In this document: one piece after another, positions 7,384 to 15,818 of the stretch | Numbering within the stretch: position 1 is the first letter of the stretch | How the letters are laid out: each line of letters begins with the position of its first letter | Made by a program: the position numbers and the translations under genes | Assembly: GCF_002754195.1 (NCBI RefSeq) | Contig: NZ_PEEU01000001.1 | Coordinates: 3,038,001 to 3,102,000 of the forward strand | Origin: Flavobacterium sp. 9 | GTDB lineage: Bacteria > Bacteroidota > Bacteroidia > Flavobacteriales > Flavobacteriaceae | Direction of reading: 5' to 3' | DNA: 64,000 nucleotides | Notes under the pieces: generated by a model | The model's input: the letters and a program-made list of their open reading frames with translations, nothing else | Told to the model about the DNA's origin: nothing | Databases searched by the model: none

Positions 7384-9663
7384 TCAATTTATACTCGCTT
7401 TGAACATTTTAAGTTCGTCCCAGGTAAATTCATCACCGTATTTTTCTTTCAACGGATTCAGCGATTCTTCCTGATAAAACTGAAAAGCTTCACGCAAAGC
7501 CAGTATTTTATCATACGGCAAGACGTCTGAAATTTCGACTTTCTTAGCTTGAATTAGTTTAACCAAATGCGTTTCTATTGTTTGAACGGTCAATTTTCTC
7601 ATTCGAGCAATATCTTCAATCGAATTTTTTGCAAGCCACAAATCATGGGTTTCTTCGATGGTTGTTTTCTTATCAGCCTTTGGTATGGTTTTATCCAATT
7701 TTCTCGCCGTATAACGAACTGCAGGTTCTTCTGTTTTAAAAATATCAGTGTTCGCCATATTGAATTCCTCGCGAATCTTGGCAAGCTTGTCTAATTTGTA
7801 GTTTTTAATCGCTGTAGATGACAATTTCTCTTTACAGATGGTTTCACCTGCAACAACAATTTCTATTAGCAATTTGGCCTTCATTAAGCGCAAAACTGCT
7901 TTCGTTTGCAAATCGTCCAAAAATGCCAGTTCTTCATAAAACTCTTTCACCTTTTTGAACTTCTGAATTTCGGCCATTTTCTGCAAAAGATCCGTTACCA
8001 GTTTGTCCATCGGTTTAAAGAAATAATCATATGCCGCCACTACCCTTTCCTGTACAAAAAACAAATCGACAGTTTCTTTATTGAAAATTTTATTAAGCTG
8101 ATGAACGAATTTCTGCGAAGGATCAATCAATGCGTCGATAGTTTCTAAACGTTTATGTACCCAAACGGAATGTTTTGATTTTTCAGATGCAACTGCATTT
8201 TCGTTGTAGCTGAAACGGTGATTGCGCCATTCCTGAGATAAATCGGCCCAATTGAAACTGTTAATCAAATAGTTGTGAATAAAATTCTTGGTTTCAAAAT
8301 GCAATGAATGTTTCAAAACATCTTCCGTCGCTTTATTCAAAGCGTAATCCATCACATCCTGATCATTCGAAATCCCATTCATTTGCAGCGGAGAAAGCAA
8401 AATAAGCCCATTTAAGGACGTTAAACGCGATAATGCAACATATGCCTGTCCGGGTAAAAAAACTTGCGATACATCGAGCGCAGCTTTCTCAAAAGTTAAA
8501 CCCTGACTTTTATGAACCGTTATTGCCCAAGCCAATTTTAACGGATAATGCGCAAACGTTCCCAAAACCTCTTCTTCGACTTCTTTTGTTAGATCATTTA
8601 CTTTGTATCGAATGTTTTTCCACTCGTACTTTTCGACTTCAATAGTTTTGTTTTCTTCCGGAAAATGAATAAAAATTTCTTCGGGCGAAAGCGATTTTAC
8701 AACTCCCATTTTTCCGTTGAAATAACGTTTTTCAAAAGATAAATCATTCTTAACAAACATGACTTGTGCACCAATTTTCAGTTTTAAATTCTCCTCTACA
8801 GGAAATATTTTTTCCGGAAAATCTCCCACAATAAACGGTTGATAGGCAAATTCATTTCCTGCTAAATCACCAATTGCCAATTCGTTAATCGAATCAGCTT
8901 TAGCGTTATGCGTCGTAAGTGTAATATATCCGGGATTATTTTTTAAGTCAAAATCAGGCTTAACATATTCGTTCAAAACGTGAATATCCTGAGGTGTAAT
9001 CTGATTATTTCGAAGATTATTCAAAACCGAAATAAAGGTATCATCAGACTGACGATAAATCTTCGAAAGTTCAATGTATAATGGCGGATTCTGCTGAATT
9101 ACATGCGAATGAAAAAAGAATTTTCCCTTATAATAATTGCGTAAAGTGCGCCATTCTTCATCCCTGATTACAGGTGGAAGCTGCAATAAATCTCCAATAA
9201 AAAGTACTTGAACTCCACCAAAAGCTTTCGTGTTTTTACGCACGGTCTGCATCATAAAATCGATCGCGTCCAGTAAATCAGCGCGCAACATACTGACTTC
9301 ATCAATAATCAGCAACTCCATGTTTTTGATCACATTACGCTTCACATTATTCATTTTGAAATGTCGGCGAAGTGTCTCTTTATTCTCGAATTTTACAGTT
9401 TCTGTAAACTGCGAAGCCTCTTCATAAGACGGAATAAATGCCGAAAATGGCAATTGAAACATCGAATGAATCGTTACTCCGCCGGCATTTAAAGCCGCAA
9501 TTCCCGTTGGAGCCACAACTACAGTATTTTTGTGCGTTGTGGCAATAATTTCGCGTAAAAGCGTAGTTTTTCCTGTTCCTGCTTTACCAGTCAGGAAGAT
9601 AGATTTTTGCGTTTGATTGATGAATTGTAAGGTGTAAGCTGCTGCTTCTGAAACGTTTTGCAT
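7384..9663 (-). CDS. PIF1/RecD-like helicase with C-terminal HTH domain
   Basis: A 759-residue superfamily 1B DNA helicase. Walker A is GKAGTGKTT at residues 26-34 and Walker B is LLIIDEVSML with D121-E122. Later SF1 motifs follow: KIYRQSDDTF, then LKLAWAITVHKSQGLTF and VALSRL for motifs V and VI. The C-terminal ~90 residues (ETHDLWLAKNSIEDIARMRK, VQTIETHLVKLI) form an HTH_40-type helix-turn-helix, a common extra in Bacteroidota PIF1-like helicases. Likely acts at stalled forks or structured DNA. Exact substrate is not readable from the sequence. The gene stands alone between two hairpins. Confidence 0.9.
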   Translation of the reverse strand: MQNVSEAAAYTLQFINQTQKSIFLTGKAGTGKTTLLREIIATTHKNTVVVAPTGIAALNAGGVTIHSMFQLPFSAFIPSYEEASQFTETVKFENKETLRRHFKMNNVKRNVIKNMELLIIDEVSMLRADLLDAIDFMMQTVRKNTKAFGGVQVLFIGDLLQLPPVIRDEEWRTLRNYYKGKFFFHSHVIQQNPPLYIELSKIYRQSDDTFISVLNNLRNNQITPQDIHVLNEYVKPDFDLKNNPGYITLTTHNAKADSINELAIGDLAGNEFAYQPFIVGDFPEKIFPVEENLKLKIGAQVMFVKNDLSFEKRYFNGKMGVVKSLSPEEIFIHFPEENKTIEVEKYEWKNIRYKVNDLTKEVEEEVLGTFAHYPLKLAWAITVHKSQGLTFEKAALDVSQVFLPGQAYVALSRLTSLNGLILLSPLQMNGISNDQDVMDYALNKATEDVLKHSLHFETKNFIHNYLINSFNWADLSQEWRNHRFSYNENAVASEKSKHSVWVHKRLETIDALIDPSQKFVHQLNKIFNKETVDLFFVQERVVAAYDYFFKPMDKLVTDLLQKMAEIQKFKKVKEFYEELAFLDDLQTKAVLRLMKAKLLIEIVVAGETICKEKLSSTAIKNYKLDKLAKIREEFNMANTDIFKTEEPAVRYTARKLDKTIPKADKKTTIEETHDLWLAKNSIEDIARMRKLTVQTIETHLVKLIQAKKVEISDVLPYDKILALREAFQFYQEESLNPLKEKYGDEFTWDELKMFKASIN

Positions 9664-9706
9664 TGGGCGTATATTGAGAACTAAAAGTATCGCATTTTTA
9701 TAAAAG

Positions 9707-9739
9707 AAAAAACCTAAATCTGTAGAGATTTAGGTTTTT
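9707..9739 (-). terminator. Terminator after the OmpH-like gene
   Basis: Perfect stem AAAAACCTAAATCT / AGATTTAGGTTTTT with loop GTAG. It lies 23 bp beyond the stop of the gene at 9762. Confidence 0.85.
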
Positions 9740-9761
9740 AATTTAGTTAGTTTGTTTGGTA

Positions 9762-10343
9762 TTATTTTTTAGCTTCTTCACCCGCTTTAGCAGCTGGTTT
9801 TTCGTCTGCTTTAGGTTCTGCTTTATATTTCTCGTTCAAAGCTTTAATGATATCTTTTGTAATATCATATTTCTCTTCAGCGTATAAAATAGAAGCTGCA
9901 TCACCAGTTCCGTAGATATAAGAATAACCGTTTTTCTTACCGTAATCTTTGATGAATTTTTTAACTCCACTTACTAGAGAATCCATTTCAACACCACTTT
10001 CTTGTTGCAATTGTTGAGACAAAGCTTGTTGAGCATAACCCAATTGTTGTTCTCTTTTTTGCAACTCAGCTCCTCTTTGTTGAGCCCAAGCCTGACCGTT
10101 TGCCTGTGCTTGACTTTGAAAACTAGCAGCGTCTTGTTTAAAACGTGTAATCTCAGCCTGTAGTTGTCTTCCCTTTTCCTCAGCTTGTGCTTTGTATTTT
10201 GCTTCAAGGTCTTTTGCTTCAGTGTACTCTTTCATTAAAACCGAAGTATCTACGTAAGCTGTTTTTACTTCCTTAACTTCTGCAGTTTTATTACATGAAA
10301 CGGCGAAAATTGAAAGTGCGATAATTACTAATGCTTTTTTCAT
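9762..10343 (-). CDS. OmpH/Skp-like chaperone with lipoprotein signal
   Basis: A 193-residue OmpH/Skp family protein. Skp is a periplasmic chaperone for outer-membrane proteins whose helical arms grip unfolded clients. The central part (residues ~45-115) is a Gln/Ala-rich coiled coil, and the C-terminal part (KYDITKDIIKALNEKYK) returns to the trimerisation fold, as in Skp. The N-terminus MKKALVIIALSIFAVSC has a lipobox ending at Cys17, so this copy is probably membrane anchored, unlike soluble E. coli Skp. The tail is a charged Lys/Glu/Ala stretch. Confidence 0.85.
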   Translation of the reverse strand: MKKALVIIALSIFAVSCNKTAEVKEVKTAYVDTSVLMKEYTEAKDLEAKYKAQAEEKGRQLQAEITRFKQDAASFQSQAQANGQAWAQQRGAELQKREQQLGYAQQALSQQLQQESGVEMDSLVSGVKKFIKDYGKKNGYSYIYGTGDAASILYAEEKYDITKDIIKALNEKYKAEPKADEKPAAKAGEEAKK

Positions 10344-10378
10344 TTTTTGAATTTCTATTTTTTTTAATGTATTGAAGA

Positions 10379-10407
10379 CAAAAATATAAAAAAATAAATA
10401 GCATCAA
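10379..10407 (-). promoter_or_regulatory. Promoter of the OmpH-like gene
   Basis: On the minus strand TTG (10407-10405), an 18-base spacer and TATTTTTG (10386-10379) match the Bacteroidota promoter. The start codon lies 35 bases downstream. Confidence 0.65.
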
Positions 10408-10439
10408 CATAAAGTTTAAAAAATGCTAGAATTTTATCA

Positions 10440-10599
10440 TATTGTTTTTATTTATCGAAAGAAAAAGGTCAATAATTCAACGCTATTAAAAGTGGCTTTC
10501 ATAGCTTTCATTACAAACACTTTCTCAAAAAAGACATATTTCGCCCTCATTTAGGCTAAAAAGTCGCCAGAAACAGGCTTATTTTGCGTTTTAGCCGTT
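10440..10599. repeat. 160-bp direct repeat, copy 1
   Basis: Aligns without gaps to 10879-11038; I count about 116 of 160 identical positions. It lies in the 686-bp gene-free stretch 10344-11029. Just past its right end, on the minus strand, is a short frame ending HSLYALKNG-stop, which parallels the methyltransferase ending SHIYVIKNS-stop next to copy 2. Copy 1 may therefore sit beside the worn 3' end of a lost paralogue. Confidence 0.65.
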
Positions 10600-10878
10600 T
10601 TTTAAAGCATACAGTGAATGTTGAATGCTTTTTTTTCCATTTTGATGTTTTTGAAATTTATCACGTCGAAAAAAAAGCCAAAAAAACTTTTATTGTTATG
10701 AAATTTTTAAAACCAAAATTCGATTTGCAACATTTTTTAAAATTCTGCTTTTCTGAAAATATAAAATCCAATTTTCGATAAAATCAAAATTCTTGACAAT
10801 TTTTCATCTTCATGATTTCAAAATTTAAAATCAGAAAAATTCAGTCGCAAAATTTCAAAAAACACCCGTTTTTTCTGG
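10600..10878 (-). pseudogene. Possible vestige of a methyltransferase 3' end, otherwise featureless AT-rich DNA
   Basis: Read on the minus strand, the bases next to repeat copy 1 end in HSLYALKNG followed by a stop. About 28 residues upstream of that stop keep register with the intact methyltransferase tail at 11030 (matches at FF, K, K, Y, K, N). Further upstream the frame is broken by stops. The similarity is weak and could be chance, but its position relative to the repeat supports homology. Nothing else is seen in this stretch. Confidence 0.3.
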
Positions 10879-11038
10879 TATTGTTTTTATTTATGGAAGC
10901 TGTTTAAAGCATAAAAAACCACTATCGAAAGTGGCTTTTATAGCTTTAATTAGACGCGTTTTCTCAAAAAAGAGGATAATTACCCTCACTTGAGCAGAAA
11001 AAGCGCCAGAAACGCGCTTATTTTGCGTTTTAGCTGTT
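10879..11038. repeat. 160-bp direct repeat, copy 2
   Basis: Partner of 10440-10599, with about 72% identity and no gaps. It overlaps the last three codons and the stop of the methyltransferase gene and covers its downstream region. It also contains a small hairpin (CCACT...AGTGG at 10919-10934, flanked by A and T runs) that could terminate the methyltransferase transcript; copy 1 lacks that hairpin. Confidence 0.65.
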
Positions 11039-11878
11039 TTTTATGACATAAATGTGCGATGAATACTCTTTTGTACTGCTCGCTTTTAAATTTGATTTTA
11101 AACCAACAAAAAATGCACTCACATAATTCATTTTTCCGGTTTTGTATTTTTCCGATAATAAACTCACATAAAAAGAATCAAATTTCATTGGAAGCACTTT
11201 TTCCAATTTCATATCGACTTTTTCAAAAAGTGATTGGATCGCTTTTTTAGAGAAGTGCCAAAAGTGAATTGGCACATCATAAGCTGCCCAAAATTCATTA
11301 TAATATTTTGCGTCGTAAGATTTAAAATTTGGAACCGCAACAATTAATGTTCCAGTTGGTTTTAATAAACGCTTCAATTCCTGAATTTGAAATTCCAAAT
11401 TTGGAACGTGTTCTAAAACGTGCCACATCGTAATTACGTCAAACGAATTATTTTCGAGTTCGCTAATTTCTTCCACGAAAGAAATTCCTTTTTGCTTCGC
11501 GATATTTTTTGCTCGTTCGCTTGGTTCTACTCCAACAGTTTTCCAACCGTCATTTTTTGCTGTCAATAAAAAATCTCCGGTTCCGGCACCAATGTCTAAA
11601 ATTTTTCCTTTTTGAGATTGTTCAGCATTTATTAAATTCAGTTTATTTTTTAAAGCAATATTTTTCACAAAGTGATATGCTTTTTCAAATAACGAACGTT
11701 TGTTGTCAGTGTGAGAAATATAATCTTCGCTTTCGTAATATCTTCCTAAATTTTGTAATTCAGGTTGCGGAGATGTAATCAACATATCTAAAGTTTCGTC
11801 ATGATACAATTCGAAAATTTCTTTAGACACAGAATGGTCTTTTACAGTAAGAAAATGTTTTTTGTTTAAAACGTCCAT
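11030..11878 (-). CDS. Class I SAM-dependent methyltransferase
   Basis: A 282-residue protein. Motif I of the Rossmann-fold methyltransferases is ILDIGAGTG at residues 93-101, followed by a motif II acidic residue (TVGVEPSERA) and the post-motif block ITMWHVLEHVPN...LLKPTGTLIVAVPN, which places it in the Methyltransf_23/11 group. An N-terminal ~50-residue extension (DYISH...) is typical of the flavobacterial orthologue. The substrate cannot be read from sequence; relatives modify lipids, quinones or sugars. The 3' end falls inside a direct repeat. Confidence 0.88.
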   Translation of the reverse strand: MDVLNKKHFLTVKDHSVSKEIFELYHDETLDMLITSPQPELQNLGRYYESEDYISHTDNKRSLFEKAYHFVKNIALKNKLNLINAEQSQKGKILDIGAGTGDFLLTAKNDGWKTVGVEPSERAKNIAKQKGISFVEEISELENNSFDVITMWHVLEHVPNLEFQIQELKRLLKPTGTLIVAVPNFKSYDAKYYNEFWAAYDVPIHFWHFSKKAIQSLFEKVDMKLEKVLPMKFDSFYVSLLSEKYKTGKMNYVSAFFVGLKSNLKASSTKEYSSHIYVIKNS

Positions 11879-11973
11879 TTTTTAATTATAGGTATTTTGG
11901 TTTAATTTCATAGCAAACCCTAAAAGTGAAAATTTCACTTTTAGGGTTTATTGTTTTTAATATTTTTTTTCTT

Positions 11974-12438
11974 CTATCGTTTCCAATTTATTTTTACAGC
12001 CGACATTTTTTCATTTTCAATTCTTGTCTCTGCAATAATTGTAAAACCGTTTTTAATATAAAACGGCATCGGCGATTTATAAAAATCACCGTTTTGTTTT
12101 ACTTCATTTTCATGATCGACAACCCAACCATTCAAACAATTATTTTTACTTTTTATTTCATTCATCAAAAGTAATCCATTTCCCTTTCCCTGAATTTGAT
12201 GATCTAAAATTATTGCAAACCAATTTTCATCTTCTCTCAAAAAAGTAAAAGTCCAACCAATTATTTTATCCGAATCATTAAACAACAAATAATGTTTTGT
12301 GTTTGTAAGTCCATTTAAATACAAATCAAAATCTTCAATAGTATTCAAATGTAATCGCTCTGGATATTCATTATTCCAAAGTTGCATTAAGGAATCTTTT
12401 TGTTCCAACGTTAAAACATCTTTTTCGATAATCTTCAT
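11974..12438 (-). CDS. GNAT-like N-acetyltransferase
   Basis: A 154-residue protein. The ATG at 12438 is preferred; the frame continues upstream only to a TTG. The acetyl-CoA loop of GNAT enzymes is seen as ILDHQIQGKGNGLLLMNEIK (Q/R-x-x-G-x-G/A pattern), preceded by the strand IIGWTFTFLREDENWFAI and followed by VDHENEVKQNGDFYKSPMPF, YIKNGF. The acceptor substrate is unknown. A parS-like site (12463-12476) lies 25 bp upstream of the start. Confidence 0.8.
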   Translation of the reverse strand: MKIIEKDVLTLEQKDSLMQLWNNEYPERLHLNTIEDFDLYLNGLTNTKHYLLFNDSDKIIGWTFTFLREDENWFAIILDHQIQGKGNGLLLMNEIKSKNNCLNGWVVDHENEVKQNGDFYKSPMPFYIKNGFTIIAETRIENEKMSAVKINWKR

Positions 12439-12462
12439 ATTCGCGAAATTTTTAAACAAACA

Positions 12463-12719
12463 GTTTCACGTGGAACAATTCAATCCTTTTTCTAATTATT
12501 CAGATTTCTATTGTAGAGGCGCACAGCAGTGCGTCTCGGTTTCAATATCTTTTATTTGTAATAATATATGCTGCACGTTAAATACACTGCTGTGCATCTC
12601 TACAAAATTCAAAATATTAAATTCGTTTCACGTGGAACAAATAAAATCAAATTACATGTCCTCACATTCAATTCAACAATCTAAATCGAAAAACAGACAT
12701 AAATAGTTTCACGTGGAAC
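12463..12719. other. Three parS-like sites downstream of mnmG
   Basis: GTTTCACGTGGAAC occurs at 12463-12476, 12625-12638 and 12706-12719, all in the same orientation. Each is the reverse complement of GTTCCACGTGAAAC, the core of the widely conserved ParB-binding consensus. They form an outlying group of the cluster at 14751-15417. Confidence 0.7.
12512..12604. repeat. 93-bp MITE-like element with 20-bp inverted ends
   Basis: Left end TGTAGAGGCGCACAGCAGTG (12512-12531) and the reverse complement of the right end (12585-12604) differ at two bases. The left end is itself followed by GCGTCTC, forming a nested hairpin. No coding capacity is seen. The pattern is that of small non-autonomous palindromic elements, inserted between two parS-like sites. 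Confidence 0.55.
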
Positions 12720-12731
12720 ATTTTAAAATTT

Positions 12732-12800
12732 GTTTCAAGTTATAATAGTTTCAGGTTTCAAATCTCAATAACTTGAAACTTGAAACTTGAAACCTGAAAC
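12732..12800. repeat. Inverted repeat of GTTTCAAG units after mnmG
   Basis: GTTTCAGGTTTCAA (12748-12761) is exactly complementary to 12787-12800, and GTTTCAAGTTAT near 12732 to ATAACTTGAAAC near 12768-12779. The right side holds tandem ACTTGAA units. It lies 14 bp beyond the mnmG stop and probably folds as its terminator. The gap 12439-12813 holds only this, the element at 12512 and the parS-like sites. Confidence 0.55.
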
Positions 12801-12813
12801 AAAATTAACCTTT

Positions 12814-14685
12814 CTATCTTCCCATATAAATCAATAATACGGAAATATCACTTGGTGATACTCCGCTTATTCTTGAAGCCTGAGAAATTGTTACAGGACG
12901 AATCTTGCTCAATTTTTGTTTTGCTTCAATTGACATTGATTTAATTTTGTTATAATCGAAATTCTCCGGAATTTTCACTTCTTCTAAACGAGTAAGTTTA
13001 TCAGCGTTATTTCTTTCCTTTTCGATATAACCCGAATATTTCACTTGAATTTCTGCTTGTTCTAAAATCTCCTGATCTACATCATTCGATTCGATATACT
13101 CTTTTACTTTTTCAAATTTCAACATATCCTCCAATTCAATTTGCGGACGTGAGAAAACTTTAAACATTTTATCACCTTGCGTAATCGGAGCTGTTTCTTT
13201 CGCTTCCAAAATTGGATTTGTTTCTGCAACCGAAACACTCGTCTCTCTGAAGAAAGCCACCATCTTTTCAGACTCATTTAATTTCTTCTCCATTCGACGC
13301 AAACGAGCTTCAGAAGCAAGACCAATTTCATGAGACATTGGCGTTAATCTAAAGTCGGCATTATCTTGACGCAACAATGTTCTATATTCTGCTCTTGACG
13401 TAAACATACGATAAGGTTCTTCCGTTCCTTTCGTAATCAAATCATCAATTAAAACTCCAATATAAGCTTCATCACGTTTTAAAATCAACGGTGCTTTTTC
13501 ATGCACTTTTAAATGCGCATTTATTCCTGCCATCAAACCTTGCGAAGCTGCTTCTTCATATCCTGTTGTTCCGTTTATTTGTCCGGCAAAATACAAACCT
13601 TCAACTAACTTTGTTTCCAAAGTATGTTTCAATTGTGTAGGTGGAAAATAGTCATATTCGATCGCATAACCTGGACGGAAGAATTTCACTTTCTCAAAAC
13701 CGGCAACAGAACTCAAAGCTTTGAATTGAATATCCTCCGGAAGCGAAGTTGAAAATCCGTTCACATAAACTTCACAAGTATTCCAGCCTTCCGGCTCAAC
13801 AAATAATTGGTGACGTTCCTTATCAGCAAAACGATTAATCTTATCTTCTATCGAAGGGCAATATCTTGGACCGAGACTTTTGATCCTTCCGTTGAACATT
13901 GGCGAACGATCAAAACCTTCTCTCAAAATATCATGAACATCCAATGACGTATATGTCATGTGACAAGATCTTTGATGCGTTAACGGAACGGTTAAATCCG
14001 AATAAGAAAACTTATCCGGTTTCGCATCTCCTTTTTCTTCGTTCATTTTAGAATAGTCCAAAGAACGTCCATCAACTCGTGGCGGCGTTCCTGTTTTCAT
14101 TCTTCCTGATTCAAATCCGGCTTTCACCAAATCTTCGGTAATTCCTGTTGCAGCACTTTCACCTGCTCTTCCTCCTCCGAATTGTTTCTCTCCAATATGA
14201 ATTAAACCATTCAAAAAAGTTCCATTTGTCAACACAACAGATTGAGATCGAATCTCCACTCCTAACGAAGTTCTGATTCCTTTTATCTTTCCATTCTCAA
14301 TAATCAAACCTTTCACCATCTCTTGGTAGAAATCCAAATTTGGAGTTCCCTCCAACATCATTCTCCATTCTTCGGCAAAACGCATTCGATCACTTTGAAC
14401 TCTCGGCGACCACATTGCAGGTCCTTTCGATTTGTTCAACATCTTAAATTGAATTGCCGTGCGGTCGGAAACAATTCCCGAATATCCTCCAAGCGCATCA
14501 ATCTCACGCACAATTTGTCCTTTTGCAATTCCTCCCATCGCTGGGTTGCAAGACATCTGTGCAATGTTCTGCAGACTCATGGTGACCAATAAAGTTTTTG
14601 ATCCTAAATTTGCGGCCGCTGCCGCGGCTTCAGATCCAGCATGACCTGCACCAACTACAATAACATCGTATTCTTCTAAAAACAT
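12814..14685 (-). CDS. mnmG: tRNA uridine-5-carboxymethylaminomethyl modification enzyme MnmG (GidA)
   Basis: With MnmE, this FAD enzyme installs the cmnm5 group on the wobble uridine of several tRNAs. The protein is 623 residues, the normal length. The FAD-binding GAGHAGSEAA is at residues 12-21. Signature segments MSCNPAMGGIAKGQIVREID, MKTGTPPRVDGRSLD and YDYFPPTQLKHTLETK are intact, and the C-terminal MnmE/tRNA-binding helices end in SRISGVSPSDISVLL. In many bacteria gidA lies near the origin and parAB; here it is flanked on both sides by parS-like sites. Confidence 0.98.
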   Translation of the reverse strand: MFLEEYDVIVVGAGHAGSEAAAAAANLGSKTLLVTMSLQNIAQMSCNPAMGGIAKGQIVREIDALGGYSGIVSDRTAIQFKMLNKSKGPAMWSPRVQSDRMRFAEEWRMMLEGTPNLDFYQEMVKGLIIENGKIKGIRTSLGVEIRSQSVVLTNGTFLNGLIHIGEKQFGGGRAGESAATGITEDLVKAGFESGRMKTGTPPRVDGRSLDYSKMNEEKGDAKPDKFSYSDLTVPLTHQRSCHMTYTSLDVHDILREGFDRSPMFNGRIKSLGPRYCPSIEDKINRFADKERHQLFVEPEGWNTCEVYVNGFSTSLPEDIQFKALSSVAGFEKVKFFRPGYAIEYDYFPPTQLKHTLETKLVEGLYFAGQINGTTGYEEAASQGLMAGINAHLKVHEKAPLILKRDEAYIGVLIDDLITKGTEEPYRMFTSRAEYRTLLRQDNADFRLTPMSHEIGLASEARLRRMEKKLNESEKMVAFFRETSVSVAETNPILEAKETAPITQGDKMFKVFSRPQIELEDMLKFEKVKEYIESNDVDQEILEQAEIQVKYSGYIEKERNNADKLTRLEEVKIPENFDYNKIKSMSIEAKQKLSKIRPVTISQASRISGVSPSDISVLLIYMGR

Positions 14686-14750
14686 TTTGTTTTATTATTC
14701 TCTGCAAACCGTTTAAGGCGATTCTCAGAATTACTTTTTAACTCCTTTTT

Positions 14751-15417
14751 GTTCCACGTGGAACGGCGCTAACGCGCAAAATTCAAATTTTCACATTCAA
14801 GAACACAATCTAGAAAACCCAGATTCCGTCTTAAACAACATAAACCTGTTCCACGTGGAACAGATCAAACAAACATATTCTTCAATCTTTCAATCGAAAT
14901 TTCCGAACCAAAACCTCTGTTCCACGTGAAACATTCTTAATTCTTTCAAAAGAAAACTCAACTTAACAATTCACAATTCAATATAAAAATCGAAACAATG
15001 GTGATTTCAAAACCTCAAATTCAAATCTCAAAATTCTAAAACTGTTCCACGTGAAACATCATTTATACAATTTCTAATATTCACAATCTAAAATTTCAAC
15101 CTTTCAAATACATCTTGTTCCACGTGGAACGATTTAAAATCGAATTTTCAAACGAGAAAAATCAAAATCAAAACCGATTATTTGATGTTCCACGTGAAAC
15201 ACTTTATACTAAATCTTAAAAAAACAATATTAAATCCTTATCAGTTTTTCTAAAATTACACTTAGAAAGTTCCACGTGAAACATTCTAATTTAAAAATCT
15301 CAAATATGTTTCACGTGGAACGCTTGTAAAAATCTATCAATTTAGATAAACATGTTTCACGTGGAACACAAAATTCTAAATATTCAAAAGTGGTTTAATT
15401 ACTGTTCCACGTGAAAC
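14751..15417. other. Cluster of ten parS-like (ParB-binding) palindromes
   Basis: Sites start at 14751, 14848, 14919, 15044, 15117, 15187, 15269, 15308, 15354 and 15404, 39-125 bp apart. Three are GTTCCACGTGGAAC (14751, 14848, 15117); the rest are GTTCCACGTGAAAC or its complement. Five 16-mers (from 14918, 15043, 15186, 15353, 15403) match TGTTNCACGTGAAACA exactly. That is the chromosomal parS consensus to which ParB binds for origin segregation. The 713-bp gap between mnmG and ybeY contains nothing else I can name. Confidence 0.8.
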
Positions 15418-15818
15418 ATTGCAATTTTTTCATCTTCTTTTGAACGCATAAGTTCAGCTTCAGAATCACTCTTGTCTTTATATCCACAATAATGTAGTAT
15501 ACCGTGAGCAAGAACACGTTTCAATTCTTCAATAAAAGAAACATTAAAATCCTTAGCATTATCTTCTACTCTTTCGACAGAAACAAATATATCCCCGTTC
15601 AATTCATTACCAACTGTATAATCAAAACTGATAATATCTGTTAGTGTATCGTGATTTAAATATTCTACATTTATTTTATGAAGATATTCATCATCACAAA
15701 AAATGTAATTTATCTCACCTTCGTTTTTGTTTTCAGACACGATTACAGCACTTAACCAATCAGCAAAAGCTTGTTCGTTGTCTAAAGTAAATTCGGTTTC
15801 GTAATTAAAATTGATCAT
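15399..15818 (-). CDS. ybeY: Endoribonuclease YbeY (rRNA maturation factor)
   Basis: YbeY is a metal-dependent RNase for 16S rRNA 3'-end maturation and ribosome quality control. The 139-residue protein has the family core DIISFDY and the metal motif HGILHYCGYKD (His105, His109). The third canonical His is Asp115 here. I believe CGYKD is usual for Bacteroidota YbeY, so this need not mean loss of function. The last six codons (MFHVEQ) are a parS-like site. The start overlaps the stop of the DUF4175 gene by 4 bp (ATGA), so the two are probably translationally coupled. Confidence 0.95.
   Translation of the reverse strand: MINFNYETEFTLDNEQAFADWLSAVIVSENKNEGEINYIFCDDEYLHKINVEYLNHDTLTDIISFDYTVGNELNGDIFVSVERVEDNAKDFNVSFIEELKRVLAHGILHYCGYKDKSDSEAELMRSKEDEKIAMFHVEQ

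Noticed and set aside
10584..10781. Small plus-strand frame in the gap before the methyltransferase
   Set aside because: Phe/Lys-rich low-complexity translation, no start context, and it overlaps the repeat; no evidence that it is coding.
12299..12706. Plus-strand frame of 135 codons containing two FHVEQ segments
   Set aside because: It runs antisense to the GNAT gene and through intergenic parS-like sites; the FHVEQ strings are simply translations of the palindrome.
14751..15417. Regularly spaced parS-like repeats read as a CRISPR or as transcription-factor operators
   Set aside because: Repeat length is only 14-16 bp and spacing runs from 39 to 125 bp. The exact match to the ParB consensus is the simpler explanation.
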